Positions 28,620 to 37,527 are shown, counted from the first letter of the stretch. The stretch is 64,000 nucleotides of DNA from Skermanella sp. TT6 (GCF_016653635.2 NZ_CP067420.1:5234001-5298000), one strand, 5' to 3'. A program made the numbers and translations. Notes: generated by a model not told the origin, from the sequence alone.

Positions 28620-29491
28620 GGACGGGCGGCCCTGGTCACGGACGGGGCTCTCGGGGACGGGGCTCCCCGGAATGGGGCCGGATGCTGCTGCTCGGCGAAC
28701 AGCATGGTGTGGATGCGGTTCTCCAAGGCGGCGAAGCCCTCGCTCTTGTCATGGCCGAAGGTGTGGGAGTTCAGCTCCGCCTTGACCTGCCCCGGATGGG
28801 GCGACAGCACCAGGATGCGGTTGCCGACGATGATCGCCTCCTCGATGGAGTGGGTGACGAACAGCACGGTGAAGCGCACGTCGTCCCAGAGCTGGAGCAG
28901 CTCCTCCTGCATGCGGCGGCGGGTCAGCGCGTCGAGCGCGGCGAACGGCTCGTCCATCAGCAGGATTTCCGGCTCGGTGGCCATGGCGCGGGCGATGGCG
29001 ACCCGCTGCTTCATGCCGCCCGAGAGGGTGTGCGGGTAGGAGTCCCGGAAACGGTCCAGCCCGACCTTGGCGATGTAGGCGCGCGCCCGCTCCTCCGCCT
29101 CACGGGCCGGCACGCCGCGGGCGCGCAGCGGGAACACGACGTTCTGCTGCACCGTCTTCCACGGCAGGAGCTGGTCGAATTCCTGGAAGACGACCATGCG
29201 GTCGGGACCGGGGCCGCGGATCAGAGCGCCGTTCAGCCGGATGGTGCCCTCGACCGGCTTGATGAAGCCGGCGACGGCCTTCAGCAGGCTGCTCTTGCCG
29301 CAGCCCGACGGACCCAGCAGCACGAAGCGGTCGCCCCGGTGGACCTGGAAATCGACCTTGTATGTGGCGGTGACGAGACGCGACTCCGTCTTGTACTGGA
29401 GCGTCACGTCGTCGACGTCGAGAAGGACTCCGGGATCGGCGTCCTGCGAGGCGAAGGGAAGAACCCGGCCCATGGCTTTCGATGCCTCCAT
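28616..29491 (-). CDS. ABC transporter ATP-binding protein (SsuB/TauB-like)
   Basis: The 291-residue ATPase has Walker A LLGPSGCGKSSLLKAVAGF, Q-loop VFQEFDQLLPWKTV, signature HTLSGGMKQRVAIARAMA, Walker B ILLMDEPFAALDALTR and H-loop FVTHSIEEAI. It powers import by the neighbouring permease. A proline/arginine-rich 30-residue tail follows the conserved domain. ATG 29491 is chosen among several close starts (GTG 29518, ATG 29473) because CGGGA precedes it by 5 bases and it lies just after the binding-protein stop. Confidence 0.92.
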   Translation of the reverse strand: MEASKAMGRVLPFASQDADPGVLLDVDDVTLQYKTESRLVTATYKVDFQVHRGDRFVLLGPSGCGKSSLLKAVAGFIKPVEGTIRLNGALIRGPGPDRMVVFQEFDQLLPWKTVQQNVVFPLRARGVPAREAEERARAYIAKVGLDRFRDSYPHTLSGGMKQRVAIARAMATEPEILLMDEPFAALDALTRRRMQEELLQLWDDVRFTVLFVTHSIEEAIIVGNRILVLSPHPGQVKAELNSHTFGHDKSEGFAALENRIHTMLFAEQQHPAPFRGAPSPRAPSVTRAARP

Positions 29492-29504
29492 CTGTGTCCC
29501 GGGC

Positions 29505-30545
29505 TCAGCTCCCCGCACGGTCGTGCAGGTCGGGGAAGAACAGCTCCTGCCAAGTCTCGGGCTTGTTCTTCAGGGTGCCGATGCGGGACATGAAATCGGT
29601 GTATTTCAGGATGTTCTGGGGCGTCGTGGAGTACTGGATCTCCGGATCGGCGATGATCCGCCGGACGAACTCCGGCGCCAGCTTGGAATTGTCCAGGCGG
29701 ATATAGATCTCCGCCGCCTCGGCCGGGTTCTCCCGGATGAAGGCGCTCGCCTCGTCCATGGCCGCCAGCACCGCCCTGGCCGTCTTCGGGTTGTTCTCGA
29801 CGAAGCGGCCGGTGGCCCACAGCGCGCTGAACGACCCGGGACCGCCCAGCACGTCGTAGGAGCTGAGCACCCGGTGGACCTTGTCGCTCTCGAGCTGCTG
29901 GTACTGGAAGGGCGGGCTGGTGAAGCTGCCCGTCACCTCGGTCCGGCCCGACAGCAGGGAGATCGTCGCTTCCGGATGGCTCAGGGATACGGTCAGCGTG
30001 TCGAGCTTGGCATGCCGGCCCTCGCCGAACGCCTGCTCGGCGGCCATCTGGAGGATGATCGCCTGGTACGACAGCTTGACCGTCGGAACCGCGATCCTGT
30101 CCTTCTCCGTGAAGTCGGCGAGGGATTTCACGTCCGGCCGGTTGGTGTTCAGGTAGGCCGGCTGGGAGTTCAGCGTCGCCAGCGCCCGCACGCCGATGTT
30201 GCCGCGGGTCTTGTCCCACAGGATCAGGAACGGCGGGATGCCGGCGGCGGCCAGATCGGCGCTGCCGGACAGCAGCGCGTCGTTGACCGCGGAGGGGCTG
30301 CCCAGCGGCGCGTAGGTCGCGGTCACGTCGCCGAGCCCCGCCTCCTTCGCGTGCTTCTCGACCAGCTTCAGGTCCTCCGCCACGTAAAGCTGGAGATACC
30401 CCAGGCCGAGCTGCCGGGCGAACCGCACGGTCGAGACCTCGGCCGACGCCTGGGCGGCAACGAGGCACAGGGCCGCGGCGATGCCGCCGGCGATCAGCCT
30501 GCGCACCGACCTGCTTCCCGAACCGACAAGCCTGTTGATCGCCAT
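29505..30545 (-). CDS. ABC transporter substrate-binding protein (sulfonate/nitrate/taurine family)
   Basis: The 346-residue periplasmic protein has a signal peptide (RRLIAGGIAAALCLVAAQASA, cleavage after ASA near residue 36). The mature domain starts STVRFARQLGLGYLQLYVAEDLKLVEKHAKEAG, the typical opening of SsuA/TauA-type binding proteins. GSADLAAAGIPPFLILWDK and LSHPEATISLLSGRTEVTGSFTSPPF line the expected ligand cleft. The ligand is not identifiable; the dioxygenase at the operon end suggests a sulfonate-like compound. GGAGG lies 8 bases before the ATG. It is the first gene of the operon. A TATAAT (minus strand, 30569-30574) sits just upstream of the start. Confidence 0.9.
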   Translation of the reverse strand: MAINRLVGSGSRSVRRLIAGGIAAALCLVAAQASAEVSTVRFARQLGLGYLQLYVAEDLKLVEKHAKEAGLGDVTATYAPLGSPSAVNDALLSGSADLAAAGIPPFLILWDKTRGNIGVRALATLNSQPAYLNTNRPDVKSLADFTEKDRIAVPTVKLSYQAIILQMAAEQAFGEGRHAKLDTLTVSLSHPEATISLLSGRTEVTGSFTSPPFQYQQLESDKVHRVLSSYDVLGGPGSFSALWATGRFVENNPKTARAVLAAMDEASAFIRENPAEAAEIYIRLDNSKLAPEFVRRIIADPEIQYSTTPQNILKYTDFMSRIGTLKNKPETWQELFFPDLHDRAGS

Positions 30546-30830
30546 GTCACCGCCTCCGCCTATTTCACATTATAGTTTGTTAGAAACTTATACCCGAACA
30601 CGGTTAATTCCGCATACGGCGATACGCAACCATATTTGTTACATCGAAGATCTGTCAAACTGATTCACCTCTGCCATGACATAGCAGGTTTGCATCGTAC
30701 AATCTTAGGATTTTCCACAATTCATTGAATACGACCCTGTCCCCACAGGCGCTTCTCGATCGTTATCCATAGGAGGCGCGTCGGCGGACGGCGGACGGCG
30801 CCCGAAGGACAATCGATCGGAGTGGATACC

Positions 30831-31898
30831 ATGTCGAAAACGGCGCTCATCGTCGGCGCGGGCGGCATCGTCGGCGGAAACCTTGCCGAAAGGCTGCTCG
30901 ACCGGGGCTGGACCGTCCACGGCCTGGCGCGCCGTCCGTCGTTCCGCCGGCCCGAGATCAGGGCGGTCGCGGCCGACCTGTCCAAGCCGGAGGAGACCGC
31001 GGCGGCCCTGAAGGGCCTGGACGTCAGCCATGTCTTCATCTCGGCCTGGTCGCGCCAAGCGACGGAAGCCGAGAACTGCCGCGTCAACGGGGAAATGGTG
31101 CGCAACCTGCTGGATGCGGTCGGCTCCGCTCCGAACCTCCAGCACGTCGCCCTGGTCACCGGGCTGAAGCATTACCTGGGGCCGTTCGAGGCCTACGGCG
31201 CCGGCGCCGTGCCGGAGACCCCGTTCCGCGAGGAGCAGGGGCGCCAGCCCGTCGAGAACTTCTACTATGCCCAGGAGGACGAACTGTTCGCGGCCTCGGA
31301 GCGCCGCGGCTTCACCTGGAGCGTCCACCGGCCGCACACCATCATCGGCTACGCGGTCGGCAACGCCATGAACATGGGCGTGACGCTGGCGGTCTACGCC
31401 ACCCTCTGCCGCGAGACCGGCCTGCCCTTCGCGTTTCCCGGCTCGCCGACCCAGTGGAGCGGCCTGACCGACATGACCGACGCGCGCCTGCTGGCCCGCC
31501 ACCTGGAATGGGCCGCGACGTCGGACGCCGGCCGCAACGAGGACTTCAACGTGGTCAACGGCGACGTCTTCCGCTGGAACTGGCTGTGGCCGCGCCTCAC
31601 GGCCCGGTTCGGGATCGAGGCGGCACCCTACCCGGGCGAAGCCCGTCCGCTCGAACGGGCGATGGCGGAGGCCGGCCCGATCTGGAGCGGGATCGCGGAA
31701 CGCCACGGCCTGGCCGAAGCCGACCTGACCCGGCTGGCCTCGTGGTGGCACACGGATGCCGACCTGGGACGCCCGATGGAGGCGGTCACCGACATGACCA
31801 AGAGCCGCAAGGCCGGTTTCCTGGACTACCAGGGCACGCCGGACAGCTTCTTCGACCTGTTCGCGCGCCTGAAGGAGGACAGGATCATTCCGGGCTGA
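30831..31898 (+). CDS. SDR oxidoreductase, PRISE/progesterone 5-beta-reductase-like
   Basis: The 355-residue extended short-chain dehydrogenase has the Rossmann motif TALIVGAGGIVGGNLAERLLDRGW. The NADPH-typical basic residues are in HGLARRPSF, followed by VFISAWSRQATEAENCRVNG. The group-specific VTGLKHYLGPFEAYG and ENFYYAQEDELF give the K and Y of the PRISE-type active site, and the next block is WSVHRPHTIIGYAVGNAMNMG. Plant relatives reduce enones such as progesterone or 8-oxogeranial; the bacterial substrate is unknown. ATG 30831 has GGAG 8 bases upstream. It is divergent from the ABC/TauD operon, with about 285 bp between them. Confidence 0.85.
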   Translation: MSKTALIVGAGGIVGGNLAERLLDRGWTVHGLARRPSFRRPEIRAVAADLSKPEETAAALKGLDVSHVFISAWSRQATEAENCRVNGEMVRNLLDAVGSAPNLQHVALVTGLKHYLGPFEAYGAGAVPETPFREEQGRQPVENFYYAQEDELFAASERRGFTWSVHRPHTIIGYAVGNAMNMGVTLAVYATLCRETGLPFAFPGSPTQWSGLTDMTDARLLARHLEWAATSDAGRNEDFNVVNGDVFRWNWLWPRLTARFGIEAAPYPGEARPLERAMAEAGPIWSGIAERHGLAEADLTRLASWWHTDADLGRPMEAVTDMTKSRKAGFLDYQGTPDSFFDLFARLKEDRIIPG

Positions 31899-31926
31899 TC
31901 CGTCCCTCCGGGGCCGGGCGGCGCCG

Positions 31927-33678
31927 TCAGAACGACCAGACGCGCGGGATGACCAGCAGGGACAGGGCTATGACGATCAGTTCCAGCGGCAGCCCGACGC
32001 GCCAGAAGTCGCCGAACCGGTAGCCGCCCGGACCCAGGACGATCGAGTTGTTGTGGTGGCCGAACGGGGTGAGGAAATCGCACGACGCGCCGATCGCCAC
32101 CGCCATCAGGAAGGCGTCGGGCGACACGCCGAGCTGCCGGGCGATGCTGATCACCACCGGCGCCATGATCACCACGGTCGCGGTGTTGTTCAGCACGGGG
32201 GTCACCGCCATGGTGGCGATCAGCACCACCGCCAGCATGCCCATGGCGCCGGCCTGGGGCGCCAGCATGATGACCGCGTCGCCGATCCTGTCGGCCAGGC
32301 CGGTCGTCTGGACCGCCGTGCCGAGGGGGATCATGGCGCCCAGCAGCACGATGACCGGCCAGTCGATGCTGTCGTACAGGGCCATCGGGCGGATGATGCG
32401 GGCGGCCAGCATCAGGATGACGGCGCAGGTGAAGGCCACCGCCGCCGACGCGAGGTCGAAGGCGGCGACCGCCACCGCCGCGCCGAACAGCGGCAATGCC
32501 AGCAGGGTGCGCCGCGGCTCGAGCTCCAGCTTGCGGTCGGCGAGCGGGACGCAGCCCAGCTCGGCCATGGCCTCGGCCACGGTGTCGCGGTCTCCGTCCA
32601 GCAGCAGGATGTCGCCGGCGCTCAGGTTGGCGTCGCGCAGACGCCCCTCGAACCGGCGCCCCTGCCGCGACACGGCCACGAGGTTGACGCCCCAGCGCTC
32701 CCGCAGGTCCAGCGACAGGGCGCTGCTGCCCTGGATCAGGGCGTTGGGCACGACGATCGCCTCGGTCAGGACGAGCTGCCGCCCGCCGCCGCCCTGGGCC
32801 ACCAGGGCGAAGCCCTCCAGCTCGACCAGCTGCCGCAGCGTGGCGGTGTCGGTCTCCAGCAGCACCACGTCGCCGGACTGGAAGCTGACGGTCCCCGGCC
32901 GCGCGAACACGCGGCGGCGGTCGCGGATGATCCCGATGACGCTGGCGCCCCGCTCGGCCTCGAGCTGCTCGACCTTGCGGCCGGACCAGGGCGAGCCGGG
33001 GCGGACCAGGGCCTCGGTGACATAGTCGCTGACCCGGAACCGGTCGATGTCGTCGCGCGCCACGCCGCGGTCGCGCGGGATCAGCCGCCAGCCGGCCAGC
33101 GCCAGGTACGCCACGCCGGCGACGGTGAGGGCCAATCCCACCGGCAGGAAATCGAACATCAGGAACCGGGAGCCGGTGGCCTCCGCCCTGAAGGCCGAGA
33201 TCAGCAGGTTCGGCGGCGTGCCGATCAGGGTGACCATGCCGCCCAGCAGGGTCGCGAAGGACAGCGGCATCAGCAGCATGCCGGCCGGATAGCCGTTCCG
33301 CCGGGCGGTGGACAGCGCGATCGGCATCAGCAGGGCCAGCGCCCCCACATTGTTCATGAAGGCCGACAGGCCGGCACCCAGGGCGCAGATCGCGGCGACA
33401 TGGCCGATGGGGCCGCCGGCCAGCGCCGTGCAGCGCCGCGCCGCCTCGTCCACCACGCCGGTCCGGCCCAGCGTGCGGGTGATCACCAGGACCATCGCGA
33501 CGGTGACGACGGCCGGATTGCTGAAGCCGGCGAAGGCATCCTCCGGCGCGATCAGCCCGGCCAGGACGCAGGTCATGAGGCTCGCCATGGCGACCACGTC
33601 GAAACGCCAGCGGTCGAGGATGAACACGCCGAGCGTCGCTCCCAGCACCGCCAGGAGCGTTCCCTGGTCCCACGTCAT
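31927..33678 (-). CDS. SLC13-type permease with two TrkA-C (RCK) domains
   Basis: This 583-residue inner-membrane transporter has a first helix bundle with the family segment MNNVGALALLMPIALS...LGGMVTLIGTPPNLLIS. Two cytoplasmic RCK-C/TrkA-C domains of about 70 residues each lie in the middle (VIGIIRDRRRVFARPGTVSFQSGDVVLLE and VSRQGRRFEGRLRDANLSAGDILLLDGD). A second bundle has TPVLNNTATVVIMAPVVISIA and DFLTPFGHHNNSIVLGPG. This arrangement is that of the SLC13/DASS sodium-coupled anion carriers annotated as sulfate or dicarboxylate permeases. It follows an Rrf2 regulator gene by 28 bp on the same strand. The ATG at 33678 lacks a good ribosome site. Confidence 0.88.
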   Translation of the reverse strand: MTWDQGTLLAVLGATLGVFILDRWRFDVVAMASLMTCVLAGLIAPEDAFAGFSNPAVVTVAMVLVITRTLGRTGVVDEAARRCTALAGGPIGHVAAICALGAGLSAFMNNVGALALLMPIALSTARRNGYPAGMLLMPLSFATLLGGMVTLIGTPPNLLISAFRAEATGSRFLMFDFLPVGLALTVAGVAYLALAGWRLIPRDRGVARDDIDRFRVSDYVTEALVRPGSPWSGRKVEQLEAERGASVIGIIRDRRRVFARPGTVSFQSGDVVLLETDTATLRQLVELEGFALVAQGGGGRQLVLTEAIVVPNALIQGSSALSLDLRERWGVNLVAVSRQGRRFEGRLRDANLSAGDILLLDGDRDTVAEAMAELGCVPLADRKLELEPRRTLLALPLFGAAVAVAAFDLASAAVAFTCAVILMLAARIIRPMALYDSIDWPVIVLLGAMIPLGTAVQTTGLADRIGDAVIMLAPQAGAMGMLAVVLIATMAVTPVLNNTATVVIMAPVVISIARQLGVSPDAFLMAVAIGASCDFLTPFGHHNNSIVLGPGGYRFGDFWRVGLPLELIVIALSLLVIPRVWSF

Positions 33679-33706
33679 GGAGGGGAAGTCCGTATGCCCG
33701 GGCCGG

Positions 33707-34156
33707 TTATCCGGCGCTGCGCAGCAGTTCCCGGACCTCTCCGGTGCCGCCCAGGGCACGCGCCAGGGTCATGCCGTCCAGGATTTCCGTGGTCGCGTCG
33801 TGTACCTTGGCGAAGACGCGCCGGACGGCGCACCGCTCCTCGTCCACGCATTCCTCGCATCGGCGGTAGGCCATGCGGCTGAGGCAGGGCAGCGGCGCCA
33901 GGGGACCGTCGATGATGCGTACGATCTCGCCGAAGGAAATCTTGTCCGCCGGCTTCAGCAGGGCGTAGCCGCCGTTCTTGCCGCGCCAGCTCTGCACCAC
34001 GCCCTGATGCTTGAGGTCCAGCAGGATCTGTTCGAGAAAGCGCTTGGGCAGGCGCTGACGCTCGGCGATGTCGCCGATCATCAGGGACTCGCCCTCGTCC
34101 AGTTCGGCGAGCACCAGCAGGGCCTGCAACGCGTACTTGGCTTTCTGGGACAGCAA
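33707..34156 (-). CDS. Rrf2-family regulator with Cys cluster motif
   Basis: The 149-residue winged-helix protein has a family-typical opening (LSQKAKYALQALLVLAELDEGESLMIGDIAERQRLPKRFLEQILLDLKHQGVVQSWRGKNGGYALLKPADKISFGEIVRIIDG). Cys91, Cys100, Cys103 and Cys109 (CLSRMAYRRC-EEC-VDEERC) form a plausible [2Fe-2S] or zinc site, as in IscR/NsrR relatives. It likely controls itself and the downstream permease in response to redox, iron-sulfur or cysteine status; that is inference. The start is TTG 34156 with AGAGGAA upstream. A candidate promoter lies at 34233-34261. Confidence 0.88.
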   Translation of the reverse strand: MLSQKAKYALQALLVLAELDEGESLMIGDIAERQRLPKRFLEQILLDLKHQGVVQSWRGKNGGYALLKPADKISFGEIVRIIDGPLAPLPCLSRMAYRRCEECVDEERCAVRRVFAKVHDATTEILDGMTLARALGGTGEVRELLRSAG

Positions 34157-34232
34157 CTCCCGGTTCCTCTGACTTTGTCTGGACTGGATGGGATCGGACG
34201 GAAGCCGGCGCGACGTACGACGACCCTGATTT

Positions 34233-34261
34233 TATTATGGAATATAGCGCGGCGTATGCAA
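34233..34261 (-). promoter_or_regulatory. Candidate sigma-70 promoter of rrf2-permease unit
   Basis: On the minus strand, TTGCAT (34256-34261) and ATAATA (34233-34238) are separated by exactly 17 bp. This is an AT-rich island in otherwise GC-rich DNA. The AT-rich stretch over the -10 region (TATTATGGAATATA) is an imperfect dyad that an Rrf2 protein could bind. Confidence 0.45.
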
Positions 34262-34333
34262 GCCGGCAATTCTGGGAAACCTGCATTTTGAGCCGAAAAG
34301 ATGCAGATGTGCCACGATGCCTTCGGCCGGGGC

Positions 34334-34921
34334 TCATCCGGCGAAGGCGGATCCCGAGATGATGACGGCGAACAGGCCCAGGACGCCGGCGCTCGCCCGT
34401 TGCACCCAGCGCTGCCGCAACCGGCCGGTCGCTCCGGCGGTCAGCCAGGATCCGACCGTGATCCAGCAACTCGCGAGCAGGACGATCAGGCCGACCAACC
34501 CCGCCAGGTAAGGAGCCGCCGCCGCGATGGCGCCGCTTCCCAGGTGCGGGACGACGGTGAAGGCGAGCACCAGGGCCTTGGGGTTCAGCAGGGTCGTGAC
34601 GTACACCCGCGCGAACGGGACGGGCCGTACCTCCATGCCGTCCATCACGGCGTTCCAGTGCCGCCAGGCCAGGTACGCCAGATAGGCGCCGCACAGGATG
34701 CGCAGGGTCGCGTCGAACGACGGCCAGGCCTGCGTGGCGGGTCCCAGCACCACCGCCAGCACCAGGATCGAGCAGAGATACCCCGCCGCCTCGGCGAGGA
34801 TCAGGTGCAGCGAGCGCCGGAACCCGACCGCGGCGCCCGACGCGGCGAGCAGCGTGTTGGTCGGGCCGGGCGTGGCCAGCAGGCCGATGACCGCAAGGAC
34901 GAAGGCGATCGGGTCCGTCAT
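34334..34921 (-). CDS. LysE/RhtB-family amino acid exporter
   Basis: The 195-residue membrane protein has five to six helices. The diagnostic N-terminal segment LLATPGPTNTLLAASGAAVGFRRSL corresponds to the LysE/RhtB 'PGPxxxxxxxxxxxxG' signature. Further helices follow (LILAEAAGYLCSILVLAVVLGP; LCGAYLAYLAWRHW; LLNPKALVLAF). Members export lysine, threonine, homoserine or similar compounds. The substrate is unknown. ATG 34921 has AGAGG 8 bases upstream. It is downstream of, but not coupled to, other minus-strand genes. Confidence 0.9.
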   Translation of the reverse strand: MTDPIAFVLAVIGLLATPGPTNTLLAASGAAVGFRRSLHLILAEAAGYLCSILVLAVVLGPATQAWPSFDATLRILCGAYLAYLAWRHWNAVMDGMEVRPVPFARVYVTTLLNPKALVLAFTVVPHLGSGAIAAAAPYLAGLVGLIVLLASCWITVGSWLTAGATGRLRQRWVQRASAGVLGLFAVIISGSAFAG

Positions 34922-35101
34922 GCACCATACCTCTCCGGACGGTTGATTGTTCCCGCGGCGCAACATCCACGATTCCGGCTTTCCGGGCCAGGGGAATCGA
35001 CAGGCGCCGGGCGGCGCGGCGACTACCCCCAAATCAAGTCGGAACCGCCGGTCGGGGCCGATGTTTATCTGCCACCCTTCATCAAAGGTCAGGACATCGG
35101 C

Positions 35102-35596
35102 ATGCGGACGACCGTGGTTTCGCTTTTCGTCGCTTTCGGGATGGCTGGGCCGCTGATCGGCGCCGCCCCATCGCCTGCCTTGGCCGAGGACAAGCCCGAC
35201 GACGGGAACTCCGTGGTGATCGAGGGCGAGGCCTCGTTCTACGGCGGCAAGTTCAACGGCCGCAAGACCGCCAACGGCGAGACGTTCAACGAGAACAAGA
35301 TGACCGCCGCCTCCAAGGAACTGCCGCTGGGATCCACGGCGACGGTGACCCACGAGGAGACCGGCAAGTCGGTCGACGTCAAGATCAACGACCGCGGACC
35401 CTATGTGGACGGGCGGGTGCTCGACCTGTCCAAGGGGGCTGCGAAGAAGCTGGACATGATCGACGACGGCACCGCGCCGGTCCGGATCGAGGCCGACCCG
35501 GACAAGCAGCCCAACGACAAGGTCCGCGAGAAGGTCGAGGACCTGGCTGAAAAGAAGAACGGCGGCGGGGACAGGGAAACCGCCAAGGCCGACTGA
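35102..35596 (+). CDS. RlpA-like double-psi beta-barrel protein
   Basis: The 164-residue exported protein has a signal peptide (RTTVVSLFVAFGMAGPLIGAAPSPALA, cleavage near residue 29). A single RlpA/DPBB domain follows (GEASFYGGKFNGRKTANGETFNENKMTAASKELPLGSTATVTHEETGKSVDVKINDRGPYVDGRVLDLSKGAAKKL). The catalytic Asp expected in RlpA lytic transglycosylases is present in INDRGPY. No SPOR domain is attached, unlike E. coli RlpA, so targeting to septal glycan is not expected. The charged Lys/Glu tail is probably flexible. AGGA precedes the ATG by 7 bases. Confidence 0.88.
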   Translation: MRTTVVSLFVAFGMAGPLIGAAPSPALAEDKPDDGNSVVIEGEASFYGGKFNGRKTANGETFNENKMTAASKELPLGSTATVTHEETGKSVDVKINDRGPYVDGRVLDLSKGAAKKLDMIDDGTAPVRIEADPDKQPNDKVREKVEDLAEKKNGGGDRETAKAD

Positions 35597-35621
35597 TCGG
35601 CCGAGGCGGAGCCCCGCCGGT

Positions 35622-36554
35622 TCAGAAGGCGACCTGGTCGCCGCCCTTGAGCGCCAGGATCTCGCGCGCCTCGGCGGCGGTCGCGACTTCCAGGCCAAGC
35701 CCCTCCAGGATGCCGCGAACCCGGCGGACCTGGACGGCGTTGCTCTCCGCCAGCTTGCCCGGACCGTCCCACAGGCTGTCCTCCAGCCCGACCCGGACAT
35801 TGGCCCCCATGGCGGCGGCCATCGCGGCGATGGGCATCTGGTTGCGCCCGGCGCCCAGCACCGACCAGCGGTAGTCGTCGCCGAACAGCCGGTCCGCCGT
35901 CCGTTTCATGTGAAGCACGTCCTCGGGATGGGGCCCGATGCCGCCGAGCAGGCCGAACACGGTCTGGACGAACAGCGGCCCCTTGACCAGCCCGCGGTCC
36001 CGGAAATGGGCGAGGTTGTAGAGGTGCGAGACGTCGTAGCACTCGAACTCGAACCGGGTCCCGTTCTCCATGCAGGTCCGCAGGACATACTCGATGTCGC
36101 TGAAGGTATTCTTGAACACCAGGTCGCGGCTGTTCTCCAGATGCTGCCGCTCCCACTCGAACTTGAACTCCTTGAAGCGGTTCAGCATCGGGTACAGGCC
36201 GAAATTCATCGAGCCCATGTTGAGCGACGCCACCTCCGGCTGGAGCGTCGCCGCCGGCCGGACCCGCTCCTCCACCGTCATGTAGGGGGCGCCGCCGGTG
36301 GTCAGGTTGATCACGCAGTCGGTCCGCTGCTTGATCACCTTCAGGAAGGGCTGGAACGCCTCGGGGCTCTGGTCGGGCTTGCCGGTCTCCGGGTTGCGGG
36401 CGTGCAGGTGGACGATCGCCGCCCCCGCCTCCGCCGCCCCGATCGCGGCATCGGCGATCTCCTCCGGCGTCACCGGCAGGTGCGGCGACATGGACGGGGT
36501 ATGGATCGCGCCGGTGACGGCGCAGGTGATGATGACCTTGCGGGATTGTGCCAT
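35622..36554 (-). CDS. Beta-keto acid cleavage enzyme (BKACE, DUF849)
   Basis: The 310-residue TIM-barrel protein has KVIITCAVTGAIHTPSMSPHLPVTPEEIADAA, the metal-site stretch AAIVHLHARNPETGKPD (HxH), TDCVINLTTGGA, EVASLNMGSMNFG, RFEFECYDVSHLYNLAHF and VRVGLEDSLW. These are hallmarks of 3-keto-5-aminohexanoate cleavage-type enzymes, which react a beta-keto acid with acetyl-CoA to give acetoacetate and a new CoA ester. It is last in a unit with a 3-hydroxyacid dehydrogenase that could supply the keto acid. The carnitine, lysine and other BKACE routes differ in partners; the true substrate is open. Confidence 0.93.
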   Translation of the reverse strand: MAQSRKVIITCAVTGAIHTPSMSPHLPVTPEEIADAAIGAAEAGAAIVHLHARNPETGKPDQSPEAFQPFLKVIKQRTDCVINLTTGGAPYMTVEERVRPAATLQPEVASLNMGSMNFGLYPMLNRFKEFKFEWERQHLENSRDLVFKNTFSDIEYVLRTCMENGTRFEFECYDVSHLYNLAHFRDRGLVKGPLFVQTVFGLLGGIGPHPEDVLHMKRTADRLFGDDYRWSVLGAGRNQMPIAAMAAAMGANVRVGLEDSLWDGPGKLAESNAVQVRRVRGILEGLGLEVATAAEAREILALKGGDQVAF

Positions 36555-36566
36555 CTCGTTTCCTCC

Positions 36567-37517
36567 TCAGTTTCCGATGTCGGCCGCGGCCTTGCGCTTG
36601 TGCCGGCTCAGCGCCATCAGGCGGCGGTCGCGCCAGCGCTGGCGGTCGGCCAGCTTGTCCGCGGGGGTGCGTTCGCGGCGCTGGCGCTCGACCGTGTCCA
36701 GCACCTCGCCGGTCCAGTCGGCGCGGCGCTGCATCGACTTGTAGAGCCGCTCGTAGAGCCCGCCGTAGCGGGAGACGTAGTCGCGCACGCCGCCGGGCGC
36801 GTTCAGGTCGATCGTCTCGAACGGCCCGATGAAGGACCAGCGCAGCGCCAGGCCCTCGCGCAGGCCGACATCGACGTCCTCGACCGTGCAGAAGCCGTCG
36901 GCGACCAGCCGGAACGCCTCCTCCAGAAGCGCGCCCTGGAGCCGGTTCATGACGAAGCCGTCCAGCTCGCGCGACATCACGATGGGCGACTGGCCGATCG
37001 CGCGCATGATCTCCTCGGCGCGCGTCATCGCCTCCGGCGTCGTCCAGGGGGCCGGCACCAGCTCGACCGCGGGGATCAGGTAGGGCGGGTTGATCGGGTG
37101 CGCGACCAGGCAGCGGCCCCGTCCCTGAAGCGCCTCGGTGAAGGCCGACGGCACGATGCCGGAGGTGGAGCTGGCGCAGACCGCCCCCTCCGGAGCCAGC
37201 GGATCGATGGTGGCCCAGACCTCGCGCTTGATCTCGACGATCTCGGGCGTGTTCTCCTGCACCCAGGAGGTGCCGTCGAGCGCCTCGGCCAGGGTCCTGG
37301 CGACGCCGACCCGTCCGCCCACCTCGGCGGCCGGCTGGCCGTTCAGCAGGTCCTCGGACGCCAGGTCCTCCAGCAGGGCCAGGGTGGTGGCCCGGCTGGC
37401 CTCGGCCGCCCCGTCGGCCTGGTCCCACATCACGACCTCCCAGCCGGCGCGGGCGAAGGCGATGGCCCAGGAGCGGCCGATCAGGCCGGACCCGACGATG
37501 GATGCCCGTTGGTTCAT
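36567..37517 (-). CDS. 3-hydroxyacyl-CoA/L-gulonate dehydrogenase-like enzyme (CRYL1 type)
   Basis: The 316-residue NAD-dependent dehydrogenase has ASIVGSGLIGRSWAIAFARAGWEVVMWD (NAD-binding, acidic residue after strand 2). It continues with SWVQENTPEIVEIKREVWATID, CASSTSGIVPSAFTE, CLVAHPINPPYLIPAVELVPAP (catalytic His) and ELDGFVMNRLQGALLEEAFRLV. The HPxNPP and GFVMNRLQ blocks are closer to lambda-crystallin/L-gulonate 3-dehydrogenase than to FadB-type enzymes. It oxidises a free 3-hydroxy acid to the 3-keto acid, which the neighbouring BKACE could cleave. It lies 12 bp upstream of the BKACE gene and 10 bp downstream of the SDR gene. Confidence 0.88.
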   Translation of the reverse strand: MNQRASIVGSGLIGRSWAIAFARAGWEVVMWDQADGAAEASRATTLALLEDLASEDLLNGQPAAEVGGRVGVARTLAEALDGTSWVQENTPEIVEIKREVWATIDPLAPEGAVCASSTSGIVPSAFTEALQGRGRCLVAHPINPPYLIPAVELVPAPWTTPEAMTRAEEIMRAIGQSPIVMSRELDGFVMNRLQGALLEEAFRLVADGFCTVEDVDVGLREGLALRWSFIGPFETIDLNAPGGVRDYVSRYGGLYERLYKSMQRRADWTGEVLDTVERQRRERTPADKLADRQRWRDRRLMALSRHKRKAAADIGN

Positions 37518-37527
37518 CAGCTTGTCC

